A stretch of 64,000 nucleotides of DNA, from contig NZ_QKVK01000002.1 in assembly GCF_003234965.1 (NCBI RefSeq), positions 558,001 to 622,000 of the forward strand. Reading direction: 5' to 3'. Origin of the DNA: Aestuariivirga litoralis. Lineage in GTDB: Bacteria; Pseudomonadota; Alphaproteobacteria; Rhizobiales; Aestuariivirgaceae. Position numbers and translations under genes: made by a program. Shown here in pieces: positions 1 through 7,921 of this stretch. The notes beneath the pieces were generated by a model. That model made no database searches. It was not told where the DNA came from and saw only the letters and a list, made by a program, of their open reading frames with translations. Positions within the stretch are counted from its first letter, which is position 1; each line of letters starts with the position of its first letter.

Positions 1-1
1 T

Positions 2-520
2 CCATTCTTCATGTCTCAGGGCTACTTCACGAGTGACATTCTACCAAGGAGACTGAGTAGCGCTGGATGCAATTATCTGCAGTTGCCACCATTTGGAGCG
101 GATCCGGCGATCCCTGCCCTTGTAGCGGAAGCTGCGATGACGGGCGCTCGCACTGCAAATCTCATTCCGGAAGAGACTTCGCTCCTGCTTGCCGCTCACG
201 GAAGCGAGGTCTCGCCAGCTTCCCGCATTGCCACTCTCGCGTTGGTCGAGCAACTTCTCGCGGCTCTGCCGTTTAAAGCAGTCGTGGCAGGCTTCATCGA
301 AGAGCCGCCATATCTGGGGGAGTCAGCACGTGATCTCGGACGGGCTCTCTGCCTGCCACTTTTCACGTTGACCGCAAGCCACGTTCTCGATGACGTGCCT
401 GATGCCATGCTTCGAGCCGGCTTCACTGGCCCGATTCTTCCTGCCATTGGATCGCATCTGGCCGTTCCACGCGTCATTGCGGCCGGCCTTGAACGCTACG
501 CCACGCGGATAGCGGCATGA
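2..520 (+). CDS. CbiX-type sirohydrochlorin chelatase family protein, 3' part
   Basis: This is the C-terminal part of a gene that begins before the window, since the reading frame is open to the first bases and reads PFFMSQGYF ahead of the first internal ATG. Family CbiX proteins carry a similar P-x-F-M-S-x-G-Y-F stretch in the middle of the chain. A second half begins near residue 60 with LLLAAHGS, the chelatase motif whose His coordinates metal. Members insert Fe or Co into sirohydrochlorin for sirohaem or cobalamin. The stop codon overlaps the next start (ATGA), so the two genes are translationally coupled. The metal actually used cannot be read from this fragment. Confidence 0.75.
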   Translation, partial: PFFMSQGYFTSDILPRRLSSAGCNYLQLPPFGADPAIPALVAEAAMTGARTANLIPEETSLLLAAHGSEVSPASRIATLALVEQLLAALPFKAVVAGFIEEPPYLGESARDLGRALCLPLFTLTASHVLDDVPDAMLRAGFTGPILPAIGSHLAVPRVIAAGLERYATRIAA

Positions 521-753
521 AGAAGCGCGCCGAGGACATATGGCCTGTCTGGAAGCTCGGCCTGTTGCTATACCCCTTTGCGACTGCGGCAGTTGCAGTT
601 AATCTGTTCATGCTAGCACTTCTTGGGAGCTGGATTGGACTTGGCACGCTGTCGCCCATGTCTGCTGTCTGGCTTTCGCTACCCCTTGGCATTCCTGCCA
701 CGTGGGCATCAGCACTATGGGTGCAACGACTTCTTGTCCAAGCGTCACGTTGA
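517..753 (+). CDS. Small inner-membrane protein
   Basis: The 78-residue product has two strongly hydrophobic stretches (about residues 14-36 and 44-68) separated by a short loop, so it should be a two-helix inner-membrane protein. It starts inside the stop codon of the CbiX-like gene and ends about 36 bases before the cytochrome c start, which puts it in the same operon. I do not recognise the family. From context it could serve a membrane step of haem or respiratory-chain assembly, but that is inference. Confidence 0.7.
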   Translation: MKKRAEDIWPVWKLGLLLYPFATAAVAVNLFMLALLGSWIGLGTLSPMSAVWLSLPLGIPATWASALWVQRLLVQASR

Positions 754-789
754 ACTAATGACAGGCAACAACAGAAGGGAAAAGCAAAC

Positions 790-1167
790 ATGAAGATTAC
801 TACAATCATCGCGGCGGCAGTTATTGCTGCCATGTGCCTTCCTGCCCTCGCAGATGGCGATGCGGCAAAGGGAGAAAAGGTGTTCGTTAAGTGCAAGACC
901 TGCCATGACGTTGACAAAGGCGTCAACAGGGTTGGACCAACACTCAAGGGCGTCGTCGGCCGTCCGGTCGCGTCAGTTGAAGGTTTCAAGTATTCTGAGG
1001 ACATGCTTGCCAAGGGCAAGGAGGGAGCGGTTTGGGATGAAGCTACCCTTGCTGCCTATCTTCCCGATCCAAAGGCCTGGGTTCCCAAGACAAAAATGGC
1101 GTTTGCGGGCCTCAAGAAGCCCGAAGATGTCATGGATCTCATTGCATATTTAAAGACCAAGCCCTGA
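790..1167 (+). CDS. Class I c-type cytochrome, periplasmic
   Basis: The 125-residue protein has an N-terminal signal peptide (about residues 1-21, ending ALA) followed by a mature domain of about 104 residues. The haem-binding CKTCH sits near residue 35, and Met in the C-terminal part (KTKMAF near residue 102) is the expected sixth ligand. Size and layout match cytochrome c2/c-550 type electron carriers. A GGGAAAAG ribosome site precedes the ATG. Placed after a tetrapyrrole chelatase and facing an Rrf2 regulator, it probably shuttles electrons in the periplasm. Its redox partners are not in the window. Confidence 0.88.
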   Translation: MKITTIIAAAVIAAMCLPALADGDAAKGEKVFVKCKTCHDVDKGVNRVGPTLKGVVGRPVASVEGFKYSEDMLAKGKEGAVWDEATLAAYLPDPKAWVPKTKMAFAGLKKPEDVMDLIAYLKTKP

Positions 1168-1183
1168 TCAACCACCGCTTGAG

Positions 1184-1212
1184 AACTCCGGGCGGGTTAC
1201 TTGCCCGGAGTT
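1184..1212. terminator. Bidirectional hairpin terminator
   Basis: A 10-bp perfect stem (AACTCCGGGC with GCCCGGAGTT) and a 9-base loop lie between the convergent cytochrome c and Rrf2 genes. No long T tract follows on either strand, so it is better called terminator-like. Its position between two converging stops supports a transcript-end role. Confidence 0.6.
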
Positions 1213-1218
1213 GCCCCG

Positions 1219-1641
1219 TCAGCATGAGGATTTGGCGCTTCGTCTATTTCGAACAAGATCAGCCAACGTCGCCTTATCTAGTTCACTGAGGAACGACATC
1301 ATTGCGTCTTGGAGGTAGATTGGACCTCGGCATATGTTCTCCAAGCTGCACGCCCCCGGCGTCGACATGCATTGTACCGGCAGGAGAGTTGGCTCGGTCA
1401 CTCTGATTATGTCTCCCAATCGGATATCTTCAGAACTCCTGCTGAGGCGAATTCCGCCTCTTCTTCCTCTTGTGCCAACTATGAAGTCTTTCCTGACCAA
1501 TAAGTTGGCAATCTTGATGAGGTGGTTTTTTGATAGTTTCAGTGTGGCCGCAGCATCCCCTATCGTGATGGAGTGCCCTTCCTCCATCGCGAGCAACATG
1601 AGCAGTCTTATAGCGTAGTCGGAGAATTGCGTGAGTTGCAC
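1219..1641 (-). CDS. Rrf2 family Fe-S transcriptional regulator, NsrR/RirA-like
   Basis: The protein begins QLTQFSDYAIR after a GTG start at 1641, which I chose because a GGGAGAG ribosome site lies just upstream and the residues before it do not resemble the family. A winged helix spans roughly residues 1-80. Three cysteines spaced C-x6-C-x5-C near residues 90-105 are placed as in NsrR, RirA and IscR, where they bind an Fe-S cluster sensing NO or iron. It is divergent from hemA and convergent with the cytochrome gene, so control of haem or respiratory genes is plausible. Which signal it senses is not decided by the sequence. Confidence 0.82.
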   Translation of the reverse strand: MQLTQFSDYAIRLLMLLAMEEGHSITIGDAAATLKLSKNHLIKIANLLVRKDFIVGTRGRRGGIRLSRSSEDIRLGDIIRVTEPTLLPVQCMSTPGACSLENICRGPIYLQDAMMSFLSELDKATLADLVRNRRSAKSSC

Positions 1642-1760
1642 TCCACTCTCCCTTTGGGAGGATACTGAGACAGACTCCGTCGAGACTGAATGACCAAAGT
1701 CAAGAGGGCGCACACAGGTTTTCTCCCCCATCGCGTACGCGGTTCCTGGCGCATCCACGG

Positions 1761-1788
1761 TTAGGGCACATGACTACAGTTTAGGGCA
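1761..1788. promoter_or_regulatory. Direct repeat TTAGGGCA x2 in the Rrf2-hemA intergenic region
   Basis: The octamer TTAGGGCA occurs at 1761-1768 and 1781-1788, exactly 20 bases apart (about two helical turns), in the 227-base gap between the divergent Rrf2 gene and hemA. The spacing would put two protein monomers on one DNA face. It does not resemble the NsrR palindrome I know. The role is inferred from position only. Confidence 0.4.
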
Positions 1789-1868
1789 ATTTAACCAAAG
1801 TCAATGCCAATAAACTGAAGGTGTCGGAATCTGGCCGGGAGACTTTAGATCCTCTCCGGAGTGCCCTG

Positions 1869-3080
1869 ATGGACTATGAAAGCTTTTTCCAGACCGAACT
1901 CGACGCGCTGAAGACCGAAGGCCGCTACCGCGTCTTCGCCGATCTCGAGCGCAAGGCGGGCAATTTCCCGAAAGCGACGCACTACGGCCCGGACAAGAAG
2001 GAGATCACCGTCTGGTGCTCAAACGACTATTTGGGAATGGGCCAGAACGCGTCCGTCATCGCGGCAATGCACGAGGCGCTGGATCGCTGCGGCGCAGGCG
2101 CCGGCGGCACGCGCAACATTTCCGGCACCAACCACTACCATGTCGAACTCGAGCGCGAGCTGGCGGACCTTCACGGCAAGGAAGGCGCCCTGCTCTTCAC
2201 CTCCGGCTATGTCTCGAACTGGGCGGCGCTGGGCACGCTGGCGAGCTGCATTCGCGGGTGCATGGTGTTCTCGGACGCCGGAAACCATGCCTCGATGATC
2301 GAGGGCATTCGCCACAGCCGCGCCGAGCGCCACATCTTCAGGCACAATGACCTCGTCGACCTCGAGCGCCTGCTCAAGGCGGCCGATCCGTCGCGCCCCA
2401 AGCTCATCGCCTTCGAGTCGGTCTATTCGATGGATGGCGACATCGGCCCGATCAAGGAGATCTGCGACCTCGCCAACAAGTACGGCGCCATGACCTATCT
2501 CGACGAGGTACATGCGGTGGGCATGTATGGCCCGCGCGGAGGAGGAATTGCCGAGCGCGAGGGGCTGATGGACCGCATCACGGTAATCGAGGGCACCCTC
2601 GGCAAGGCCTTCGGCGTCGTCGGCGGCTACATCACCGGCTCCGCCGCGCTGTGCGACTTCGTGCGCAGCTTCGCCTCAGGCTTCATCTTCACCACCGCCC
2701 TGCCGCCGCACTGCGCCGCAGGTGCCGCTGCCTCGATCCGCCATCTCAAGGCCTCGCAGTTCGAGCGCATGCGCCAAAAGGACCGGGTTGCACGGCTGCG
2801 CAAGAAGCTGGACCAGGCGGGCGTACCTTACATGGCGAACAGCAGCCACATCGTTCCGGTGATGGTGGGCGATGCCAAGAAGTGCAAGTGGATCAGCGAC
2901 ATCCTGCTCTCGCAGCATGGCATCTACATCCAGCCCATCAACTACCCCACCGTGCCGCGTGGCACCGAGCGGCTGCGCATCACCCCGACCCCCTTGCACA
3001 GCGATGCCGACATCGACCAACTGGTGACCGCCCTCTCCGAGCTTTGGTCGCAATGCGCCCTGTCTAGGGCGGTTGCCTGA
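1869..3080 (+). CDS. hemA: 5-aminolevulinate synthase
   Basis: This PLP enzyme condenses glycine and succinyl-CoA to 5-aminolevulinate, the first step of the C4 haem route typical of alphaproteobacteria. The sequence from MDYESFFQ onwards follows the family along its full length (403 residues). It has [11 protein letters not shown] near residue 48, the substrate-site GTRNISGT, and the Schiff-base lysine in EGTLGKAFG near residue 248. I chose ATG 1869, preceded by GGAG at good spacing and matching the usual family N-terminus, over an upstream GTG at 1821. It stands alone, divergent from the Rrf2 regulator. Confidence 0.95.
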   Translation: MDYESFFQTELDALKTEGRYRVFADLERKAGNFPKATHYGPDKKEITVWCSNDYLGMGQNASVIAAMHEALDRCGAGAGGTRNISGTNHYHVELERELADLHGKEGALLFTSGYVSNWAALGTLASCIRGCMVFSDAGNHASMIEGIRHSRAERHIFRHNDLVDLERLLKAADPSRPKLIAFESVYSMDGDIGPIKEICDLANKYGAMTYLDEVHAVGMYGPRGGGIAEREGLMDRITVIEGTLGKAFGVVGGYITGSAALCDFVRSFASGFIFTTALPPHCAAGAAASIRHLKASQFERMRQKDRVARLRKKLDQAGVPYMANSSHIVPVMVGDAKKCKWISDILLSQHGIYIQPINYPTVPRGTERLRITPTPLHSDADIDQLVTALSELWSQCALSRAVA

Positions 3081-3182
3081 TGGCGGATTGGAGAACCGCA
3101 GCGACGCCCAGCGGCCTCTAGACCATCAGGTGAAATAGATTGAGGGCAATTCGCGTCCAATGGACAGCAGGAGATATGACAG

Positions 3183-3365
3183 TTGAAGTTAAAAACCGCA
3201 GTAGACGCACTTGTCGGGGCATCAATTGGATCTTCGCCTAACAATTGCATATCAGCCAACTTGATAGCCGCGGCACTCGCACCCAAGCACTCGTTCATTC
3301 CCCAAGATGAGATGCTTGCCGCCATCCGAATCTCTCTCAAACGCCTCATGTATCGAGGCAAGTGA
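3183..3365 (+). CDS. Small protein related to the prophage protein at 29411-29644; likely phage relic
   Basis: A 60-residue frame starts with TTG after an AGGAG site. Its body (TAVDALVGASIG, NLIAAALAP, FIPQDEMLAAIR) aligns without large gaps to the 77-residue prophage protein encoded at 29411-29644 (TAVGTLVRAAMG, GLIVAVLAR, VFPETHLARLLIQ). The C-terminal extension of that protein is missing. No function is known. Its position between hemA and a second phage-gene fragment suggests remains of an older, related prophage. It may still be expressed, as the frame is intact. Confidence 0.5.
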   Translation: MKLKTAVDALVGASIGSSPNNCISANLIAAALAPKHSFIPQDEMLAAIRISLKRLMYRGK

Positions 3366-3473
3366 CTTCAGAAGCATTACTGATTGCGTATTCGCTTTCC
3401 ACAGTTAAGCCTGACCGTTGTAGGGGCGCCACACGCTGAGTTCACCTACTTCTGAGTCGAAGCGCCCCCTCGA

Positions 3474-3614
3474 CCACTCATCCCCCTGCCCCCGCCTCTC
3501 GGCCTCGCGCCACACATCCTCCTCCGCCGGCAGTCTCTTCGAGACATAGCGCCATGCCAGCGGCAGCAGCACCCTGCCATGTCGTGACGCGAACTCGATC
3601 CAGAAGGATGACCG
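3474..3614 (-). pseudogene. Fragment of the prophage small membrane protein gene (relative of 8718-8975)
   Basis: About 47 codons read RSSFWIEFASRHGR, LLPLAWRYVSKR and WREAERRGQGDEW, matching the middle and C-terminal part of the protein at 8718-8975 (RPSFWIEFGSR, LLPLAWQFVGKR, WREAERRGQGDEW). The N-terminal membrane helix of the intact relative is absent and the frame runs on into unrelated sequence on both sides. The fragment begins about 14 bases beyond the stop of the neighbouring aldolase gene. It is best read as a relic of a related prophage's left arm. Confidence 0.75.
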
Positions 3615-3627
3615 CTGCGACGCTCCG

Positions 3628-4422
3628 CTACCAGCGCCGGCTGAAGGATTTTCGCGTGATAGCGGCAACTTCCTTTATCAGGCTGCTTGCCTCTTGTTCC
3701 GGCCGCTGCCAGATCTTGCGGCCGACGACAACGCCCTGGGCTCCGGCCTCGATGGCTTCACGGATGTCTTTCAGGGTTGAGTCCTTGTCGCCACTCAACG
3801 GTCCTCCGGCAACGACTATCGGAATGTTGAGCTCAGCACAGAGTTTCGCCGTTGCATCGGGCCCCGGGAAGGTGATCTTGATGATGTCGGCCCCGAGGTC
3901 GTAGCCGACACGGGCTACTTCCAGCTCGGCCTCGATAATCTCAGGAGTACGCGGCGCGGCGAGGAAGACCGGTTCGACCATGACGGGAATGTGCCACTTT
4001 GAGGCCTCCGACACGACCGTGCCGATGCGTTTGCAATAGAGCACCTTCTCAGCATCATTGACGTTCCACGGCAGCAATAGCTTGACGCAATCGACTCCAA
4101 GGCGAGCCGCATCCTCGACACTCGCGACCAGCGTACCAGTACCCGTGTCAGGCGCACCCGTCGGCCAGAAGGCGTCTATGGCCAGAACCCGCGCGAGGTG
4201 TGACGCCTTGGCGAGTTCGACTTCGGACTGCTTGACGATTCCGGTCGATACCATGAACCCCGTAATGTCTTCCGGAATGAAGCGCTTCATCACCTCCACA
4301 GGAGCTTCCAGTGACTTTACCCTGCCCCACACCAGGCCATGGTCAATGGGCACGATCAGCGCAGCGCGATCGGGGCGCAGAACACGGTTCATGCGATAGT
4401 TGGTCGAATAGCGGTTGGTCAT
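3628..4422 (-). CDS. DeoC/LsrF/FbaB-type class I aldolase family protein
   Basis: The 264-residue protein has the family's N-terminal PIDHGLVWG, a likely Schiff-base lysine in ADIIKITFPG near residue 188, IVVAGGP, and the phosphate-site end VVVGRKIWQRPE. Relatives include archaeal-type class I fructose-bisphosphate aldolase, LsrF and aminodideoxyheptulosonate synthase, so a class I (Lys-based) aldol or thiolase-like reaction is expected; the substrate is unknown. It lies 64 bases downstream of the GMC oxidoreductase gene and probably belongs to that operon. The short C-terminus ends next to a phage-gene fragment, so its 3' end may have been remodelled by an insertion. Confidence 0.8.
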   Translation of the reverse strand: MTNRYSTNYRMNRVLRPDRAALIVPIDHGLVWGRVKSLEAPVEVMKRFIPEDITGFMVSTGIVKQSEVELAKASHLARVLAIDAFWPTGAPDTGTGTLVASVEDAARLGVDCVKLLLPWNVNDAEKVLYCKRIGTVVSEASKWHIPVMVEPVFLAAPRTPEIIEAELEVARVGYDLGADIIKITFPGPDATAKLCAELNIPIVVAGGPLSGDKDSTLKDIREAIEAGAQGVVVGRKIWQRPEQEASSLIKEVAAITRKSFSRRW

Positions 4423-4486
4423 TTGGCTCCTCGTCGCGGCATGAAAGCAGTCAGGTGATCATTGAGGTCGTTCGGCCAACAGCTCA

Positions 4487-5995
4487 TCACTGAAGAAGAT
4501 GCTCTGCCGTTTTCACCGCCTGCGCCACGATGGTTAGCGAGGGGTTCACCGCCGTTGACGACGGCAGGAACGAGGCATCGACGACATAGAGATTGTCGAG
4601 ATCCCAGGCCTTGCAGTTGGAATCGAGAACCGATGTCGCAGGATCACTGCCGAAGCGCGCCGTGCCGCACTGGTGCATGGCGACGGTGATGTCCATCTTC
4701 TGAGTGATGACGATCGGATAGCCGAGGCTCTTCATCAGACTGGTCCAGTGGCTGACGAGCTCGCCGTGGGATTTCAGGTTGTTGGGCGTGTAGGATACGC
4801 GGATCTTGCCGTCGCCATCTACCGTGACCCGGTTGTTGGGGTCCGGCAGGTCCTCCGACATGATCCACCAGTCGACGCTACGTTCGGCGAACCAACTCAT
4901 CAGGCTTTCGGGTACCCAGCGCATGTTCGCGGTGAGCATGCCTCCCTGCAGCTTGCCCAGCCCCTGAACATTGCCGAGTGGATAGGGTCTCACCTCGTTC
5001 TTCAGATAGTAGTCGTTGACGCACAGCGACTTCTGGAAGACCACGTGGTTCTTCTTGAAGGGGTTCACCGCCATCATGGCCGTGTTGTTGTGGGCCATAT
5101 AGTTGCGGCCGAGCAGGTCGGAGGAGTTCGCCAGCCCCCTCGGGTGCCTGTCATTGGCGGAGCGCAGCAGCAAGGCCGCCGAATTGATGGCGCCGGCACT
5201 GGAGATGAACACGCCGCCAGAAATCACCCGCCGCTCGCCCTTCTGCTCGATCTCGACCCCCGTCACCTTGCGGCCGGATGGATCGGTGAGGAAGCGGTGC
5301 ACATAGGTTTCGAGGATGAGATCGACATTGCCTGTGGCCAGGGCCGGGTCGACAAGGCGCACCTCGGCGTCGTTCTTCGCGCCGATCTTGCAGGCAAAGC
5401 CATCGCAGGTGCGGCAGCGGATGCATTTGCCGCCGGCGTGCAGGTCGATGGCCACGGGCAAGGGAAAGGGGTGGAGCCCCTTGGCCTTCAGCTTCGTGTT
5501 GAAGGCCTCGATCTCGGGTTCATGACCGATGGCGGGATGCGGGAAGGGTGCGGACCGCGGCGGCTCGGTGGGGTCGAGCCCCTGCTCGCCGTGGGTGCCC
5601 ATCAGCTTCTCGGCCACGGCATAATAGGGTTCGAGATCGGCATAGCGGATGGGCCAGGCGGGGGTTCGCCCGGCTTCGTGCTCCATGCCTTCGAAGTCCT
5701 GCTCGCGGAAGCGCAGCGTCGCCGTGCCGAAGAACTTGGAATTGCCGCCGACATAGTAATAGGTCGACGGCGTGAACTCGGCACCGCTGCGATCGCGCCA
5801 GGTTTCCCGCGTCGAATATTTCCGGTCGTGGAAGACGGCCTTGACGCTCCAGTTGTCGGCCTCGCGCGGAAGCCTGGTGCCGCGCTCAATGACCAGCACC
5901 TTGCGGCCTGCCTGCGCCAGCCGGTTGGCCATGGCCCCGCCGCCGACACCCGCACCGACAATCACCACGTCATAGGATGATTTCACACCGCTCAT
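4487..5995 (-). CDS. GMC family FAD-dependent oxidoreductase
   Basis: The 502-residue protein opens with a Rossmann FAD motif (VVIVGAGVGGGAMA near residue 10). It ends with the GMC C-terminal catalytic region, HQCGTARFG near residue 435 and NPSLTIVA near residue 483, carrying the His and Asn placed over flavin N5. A cysteine-rich stretch (CIRCRTCDGFACKIG near residue 190) could hold an Fe-S cluster or disulfides, as in some sugar and polyol dehydrogenases. No signal peptide is visible. It overlaps the GntR gene by four bases (ATGA). It probably oxidises an alcohol or sugar group; the substrate is not known. Confidence 0.85.
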   Translation of the reverse strand: MSGVKSSYDVVIVGAGVGGGAMANRLAQAGRKVLVIERGTRLPREADNWSVKAVFHDRKYSTRETWRDRSGAEFTPSTYYYVGGNSKFFGTATLRFREQDFEGMEHEAGRTPAWPIRYADLEPYYAVAEKLMGTHGEQGLDPTEPPRSAPFPHPAIGHEPEIEAFNTKLKAKGLHPFPLPVAIDLHAGGKCIRCRTCDGFACKIGAKNDAEVRLVDPALATGNVDLILETYVHRFLTDPSGRKVTGVEIEQKGERRVISGGVFISSAGAINSAALLLRSANDRHPRGLANSSDLLGRNYMAHNNTAMMAVNPFKKNHVVFQKSLCVNDYYLKNEVRPYPLGNVQGLGKLQGGMLTANMRWVPESLMSWFAERSVDWWIMSEDLPDPNNRVTVDGDGKIRVSYTPNNLKSHGELVSHWTSLMKSLGYPIVITQKMDITVAMHQCGTARFGSDPATSVLDSNCKAWDLDNLYVVDASFLPSSTAVNPSLTIVAQAVKTAEHLLQ

Positions 5996-6693
5996 CCGGC
6001 CCTCTCGACTGACACGTGCCGGGCCGCTTCCGCAAACAGCGCGGGCTGGCCCGGATAGATCGACGCCATCACCTCGAATGACTGGTCGAGGTGGATGCGC
6101 ATGGCGAGTTCCGCCTGCATGGCGTTGCGCCGCCCCAGCGCCTGCACGATTGCCGCGTGCTGCTCCGTCACCTCGGCGAGGTGGCCTGGTACCGGGGCCG
6201 AGAGCTGCCGCATGCGGTCCAGCTGCACCTTGGCAAGGCCGATGAACTTCCAGATCCGCGGATAGCCGCTGACGCGGGCAATGGCGGCATGGAAGGCGTC
6301 GTCGACCTCGAGGTAATCCGCCAGCCGGTCCTCGCGCAGGATGCGGTGCATCCGCGCCACGATGAGCTCGAGTTCTGCGATGCCGGCACCGGTGATGAGT
6401 GCCGCAGCCTTGCGCACGCTTTCCACCTCCAGCGCCCGGCGCAGCACGAAGCCCTCCTCCGCCAGGGCAAACGAGATGCGGCTCACCCAGGTGCCGGAAT
6501 GGGGGAAGATGTCGACCAGGTCTTCCTCGGCCAGCCGCTGCAGCGCCTCGCGCACTGGCGTTCGGGAGACATTGAACTGGGCGCAGATGTCCTTTTCCGA
6601 GATGGCCGTCCCGGGCTGCATCTCCAGCCGGACGATGGCGCGGCGAAGCTGCTCATATATCTGATCGGCTTTGGCGGGGTTCTTCTCTGCCAT
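5992..6693 (-). CDS. GntR family (FadR/FCD-like) transcriptional regulator
   Basis: The start is ATG at 6693 (MAEKNPAKADQIYEQLRRAIV). An N-terminal winged helix covers about residues 10-75, with ISEKDICAQFNVSRTPVREALQRL as the GntR signature region. A helical FCD-type ligand domain follows, including the acidic and His residues (EVDDAFHAAIA near residue 140, EQHAAIV near 190) that bind metal or carboxylate effectors. The gene is divergent from the alcohol dehydrogenase and coupled to the GMC gene, so it is the obvious local regulator. A palindrome lies between the divergent starts and a related motif lies just inside its own coding region. Confidence 0.88.
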   Translation of the reverse strand: MAEKNPAKADQIYEQLRRAIVRLEMQPGTAISEKDICAQFNVSRTPVREALQRLAEEDLVDIFPHSGTWVSRISFALAEEGFVLRRALEVESVRKAAALITGAGIAELELIVARMHRILREDRLADYLEVDDAFHAAIARVSGYPRIWKFIGLAKVQLDRMRQLSAPVPGHLAEVTEQHAAIVQALGRRNAMQAELAMRIHLDQSFEVMASIYPGQPALFAEAARHVSVERAG

Positions 6694-6752
6694 TACTTTC
6701 AAGCGCTTGACAGGTTGGCGGCGTTCTGCGCCTAGTAACTCATATATCAGTT
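6651..6752. promoter_or_regulatory. Putative GntR operator pair
   Basis: AACTCATATATCAGTT at 6737-6752 is an almost perfect 16-base palindrome in the 84-base gap between the divergent GntR and alcohol dehydrogenase starts. The same core CTCATATATC recurs at 6652-6661, inside the first codons of the GntR gene. Position and symmetry fit autoregulation plus control of both arms of the catabolic cluster. Binding is inferred. Confidence 0.5.
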
Positions 6753-6777
6753 GGGCTGACAAGCAGAAAGACGCGCC

Positions 6778-7890
6778 ATGAGCACCATCAGCTATCTCAC
6801 CCGCGTGGAGTTCGGCGAAGGCCAGGTATCGCGGCTGCAGGAGTTCCTCGATCTTCTCGGCGTGAAGCGCCCCCTGCTCTGTACCGACCGCGGCCTCGTT
6901 GCCACCGGCATGGTCCAGCGCATCGCCGCCCTGCTGAAGGCGCCGCCCGCCATCTTCGACGGCACGCCGGCCAACCCGACCGAAGAGGCGGTGCTCGCCG
7001 CCCATGCGCAGTATGTGGCCGAAGGCTGCGATGGCATCATCGGGCTGGGCGGCGGCTCGGCCCTCGACCTTGCCAAGGGTGTGCGTCTGCTGACGGGCCA
7101 TGATGGCCCGCTGGCACAATACACACTGGTGGCCGGCGGCCTCGCCCGCATTCATGGCCGCATCTGCCCGCTCATCGCCATTCCGACGACCGCCGGCACC
7201 GGCTCGGAAGTCGGCCGCGCCGCCGTCATCATCACCGCGGAAGGCCGCAAGCTCGGCATCATCTCGCCGCACATGCTGCCCTCCATCGCGCTGTGCGATC
7301 CCGAACTCACCTACGGCCTGCCGCCGGGCCTCACCGCGGCGACGGGGATGGACGCCATCTCGCACTGTCTTGAGACCTTCATGGCCCCCGCCTTCAACCC
7401 GCCGGCCGATGCCATCGCGCTAGACGGGCTCGCGCGCGGCTGGCGCTCCATTGAGAAGGCCGTGAGAGATGGGTCCGACAAGTCGGCGCGCAATGACATG
7501 ATGGTCTGCGCGCTCGAGGGCGCACTGGCCTTCCAGAAGGGTCTCGGCGCCGTTCACGCCCTTACCCACCCGCTCGGCGCCATCCGCCAGCTCAACCTGC
7601 ACCACGGCACGCTCAACGCCGTGCTGATGCCCGCCGTGCTGCGATTCAACCGCCCGGCCATCGGCGCCAAGTGGGATCAGCTCCAGAGCTTCTTCGGCGA
7701 AGCACCCGACGTCGCAGTGGCGAAGCTCAACCAGCGCCTCGGCATGCCTGCAGGCCTCGCAGCCATGGGCGTCACCGAGGAGATGCTTCGTCCCGTCGCA
7801 GAAGACGCCCTGAAGGATCATTGCCACGCCACCAATCCCCGCACGCCGACCGCAGACGACTACCTCGTCATCATGCGCGAGAGCTGCTGA
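6778..7890 (+). CDS. Iron-containing (group III) alcohol dehydrogenase
   Basis: The 370-residue protein is full length for the Fe-ADH family. It has the nucleotide-binding GLGGGSALDLAKG near residue 92, PTTAGTGSEVGR near residue 140, and the metal-binding Asp/His set: DAISHCLE near residue 193 and HALTHPLGA near residue 262, with a further His (HHGT) after it. Members oxidise alcohols or reduce aldehydes and ketones with NAD(P). It is divergent from the GntR gene and followed 31 bases later by an SDR gene. The two dehydrogenases probably act on related metabolites of the same unknown substrate. Confidence 0.88.
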   Translation: MSTISYLTRVEFGEGQVSRLQEFLDLLGVKRPLLCTDRGLVATGMVQRIAALLKAPPAIFDGTPANPTEEAVLAAHAQYVAEGCDGIIGLGGGSALDLAKGVRLLTGHDGPLAQYTLVAGGLARIHGRICPLIAIPTTAGTGSEVGRAAVIITAEGRKLGIISPHMLPSIALCDPELTYGLPPGLTAATGMDAISHCLETFMAPAFNPPADAIALDGLARGWRSIEKAVRDGSDKSARNDMMVCALEGALAFQKGLGAVHALTHPLGAIRQLNLHHGTLNAVLMPAVLRFNRPAIGAKWDQLQSFFGEAPDVAVAKLNQRLGMPAGLAAMGVTEEMLRPVAEDALKDHCHATNPRTPTADDYLVIMRESC

Positions 7891-7921
7891 ATCACGACAC
7901 GCCCAAGGCCGGGAGGATCAA

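Noticed and set aside
3405-3668. Treating the fragment at 3474-3614 as an intact 87-residue gene
   Set aside because: The homologous part stops at both ends, the membrane helix is missing and the flanking residues are unrelated.
4673-5980. Long open frame on the plus strand across the GMC gene
   Set aside because: It is the high-GC mirror of the GMC oxidoreductase and shows no coherent domain.
6694-7365. Long open N-terminal extension of the GntR regulator frame
   Set aside because: It lies antisense to the iron alcohol dehydrogenase, has no family pattern, and the regulator has a normal start at 6693.
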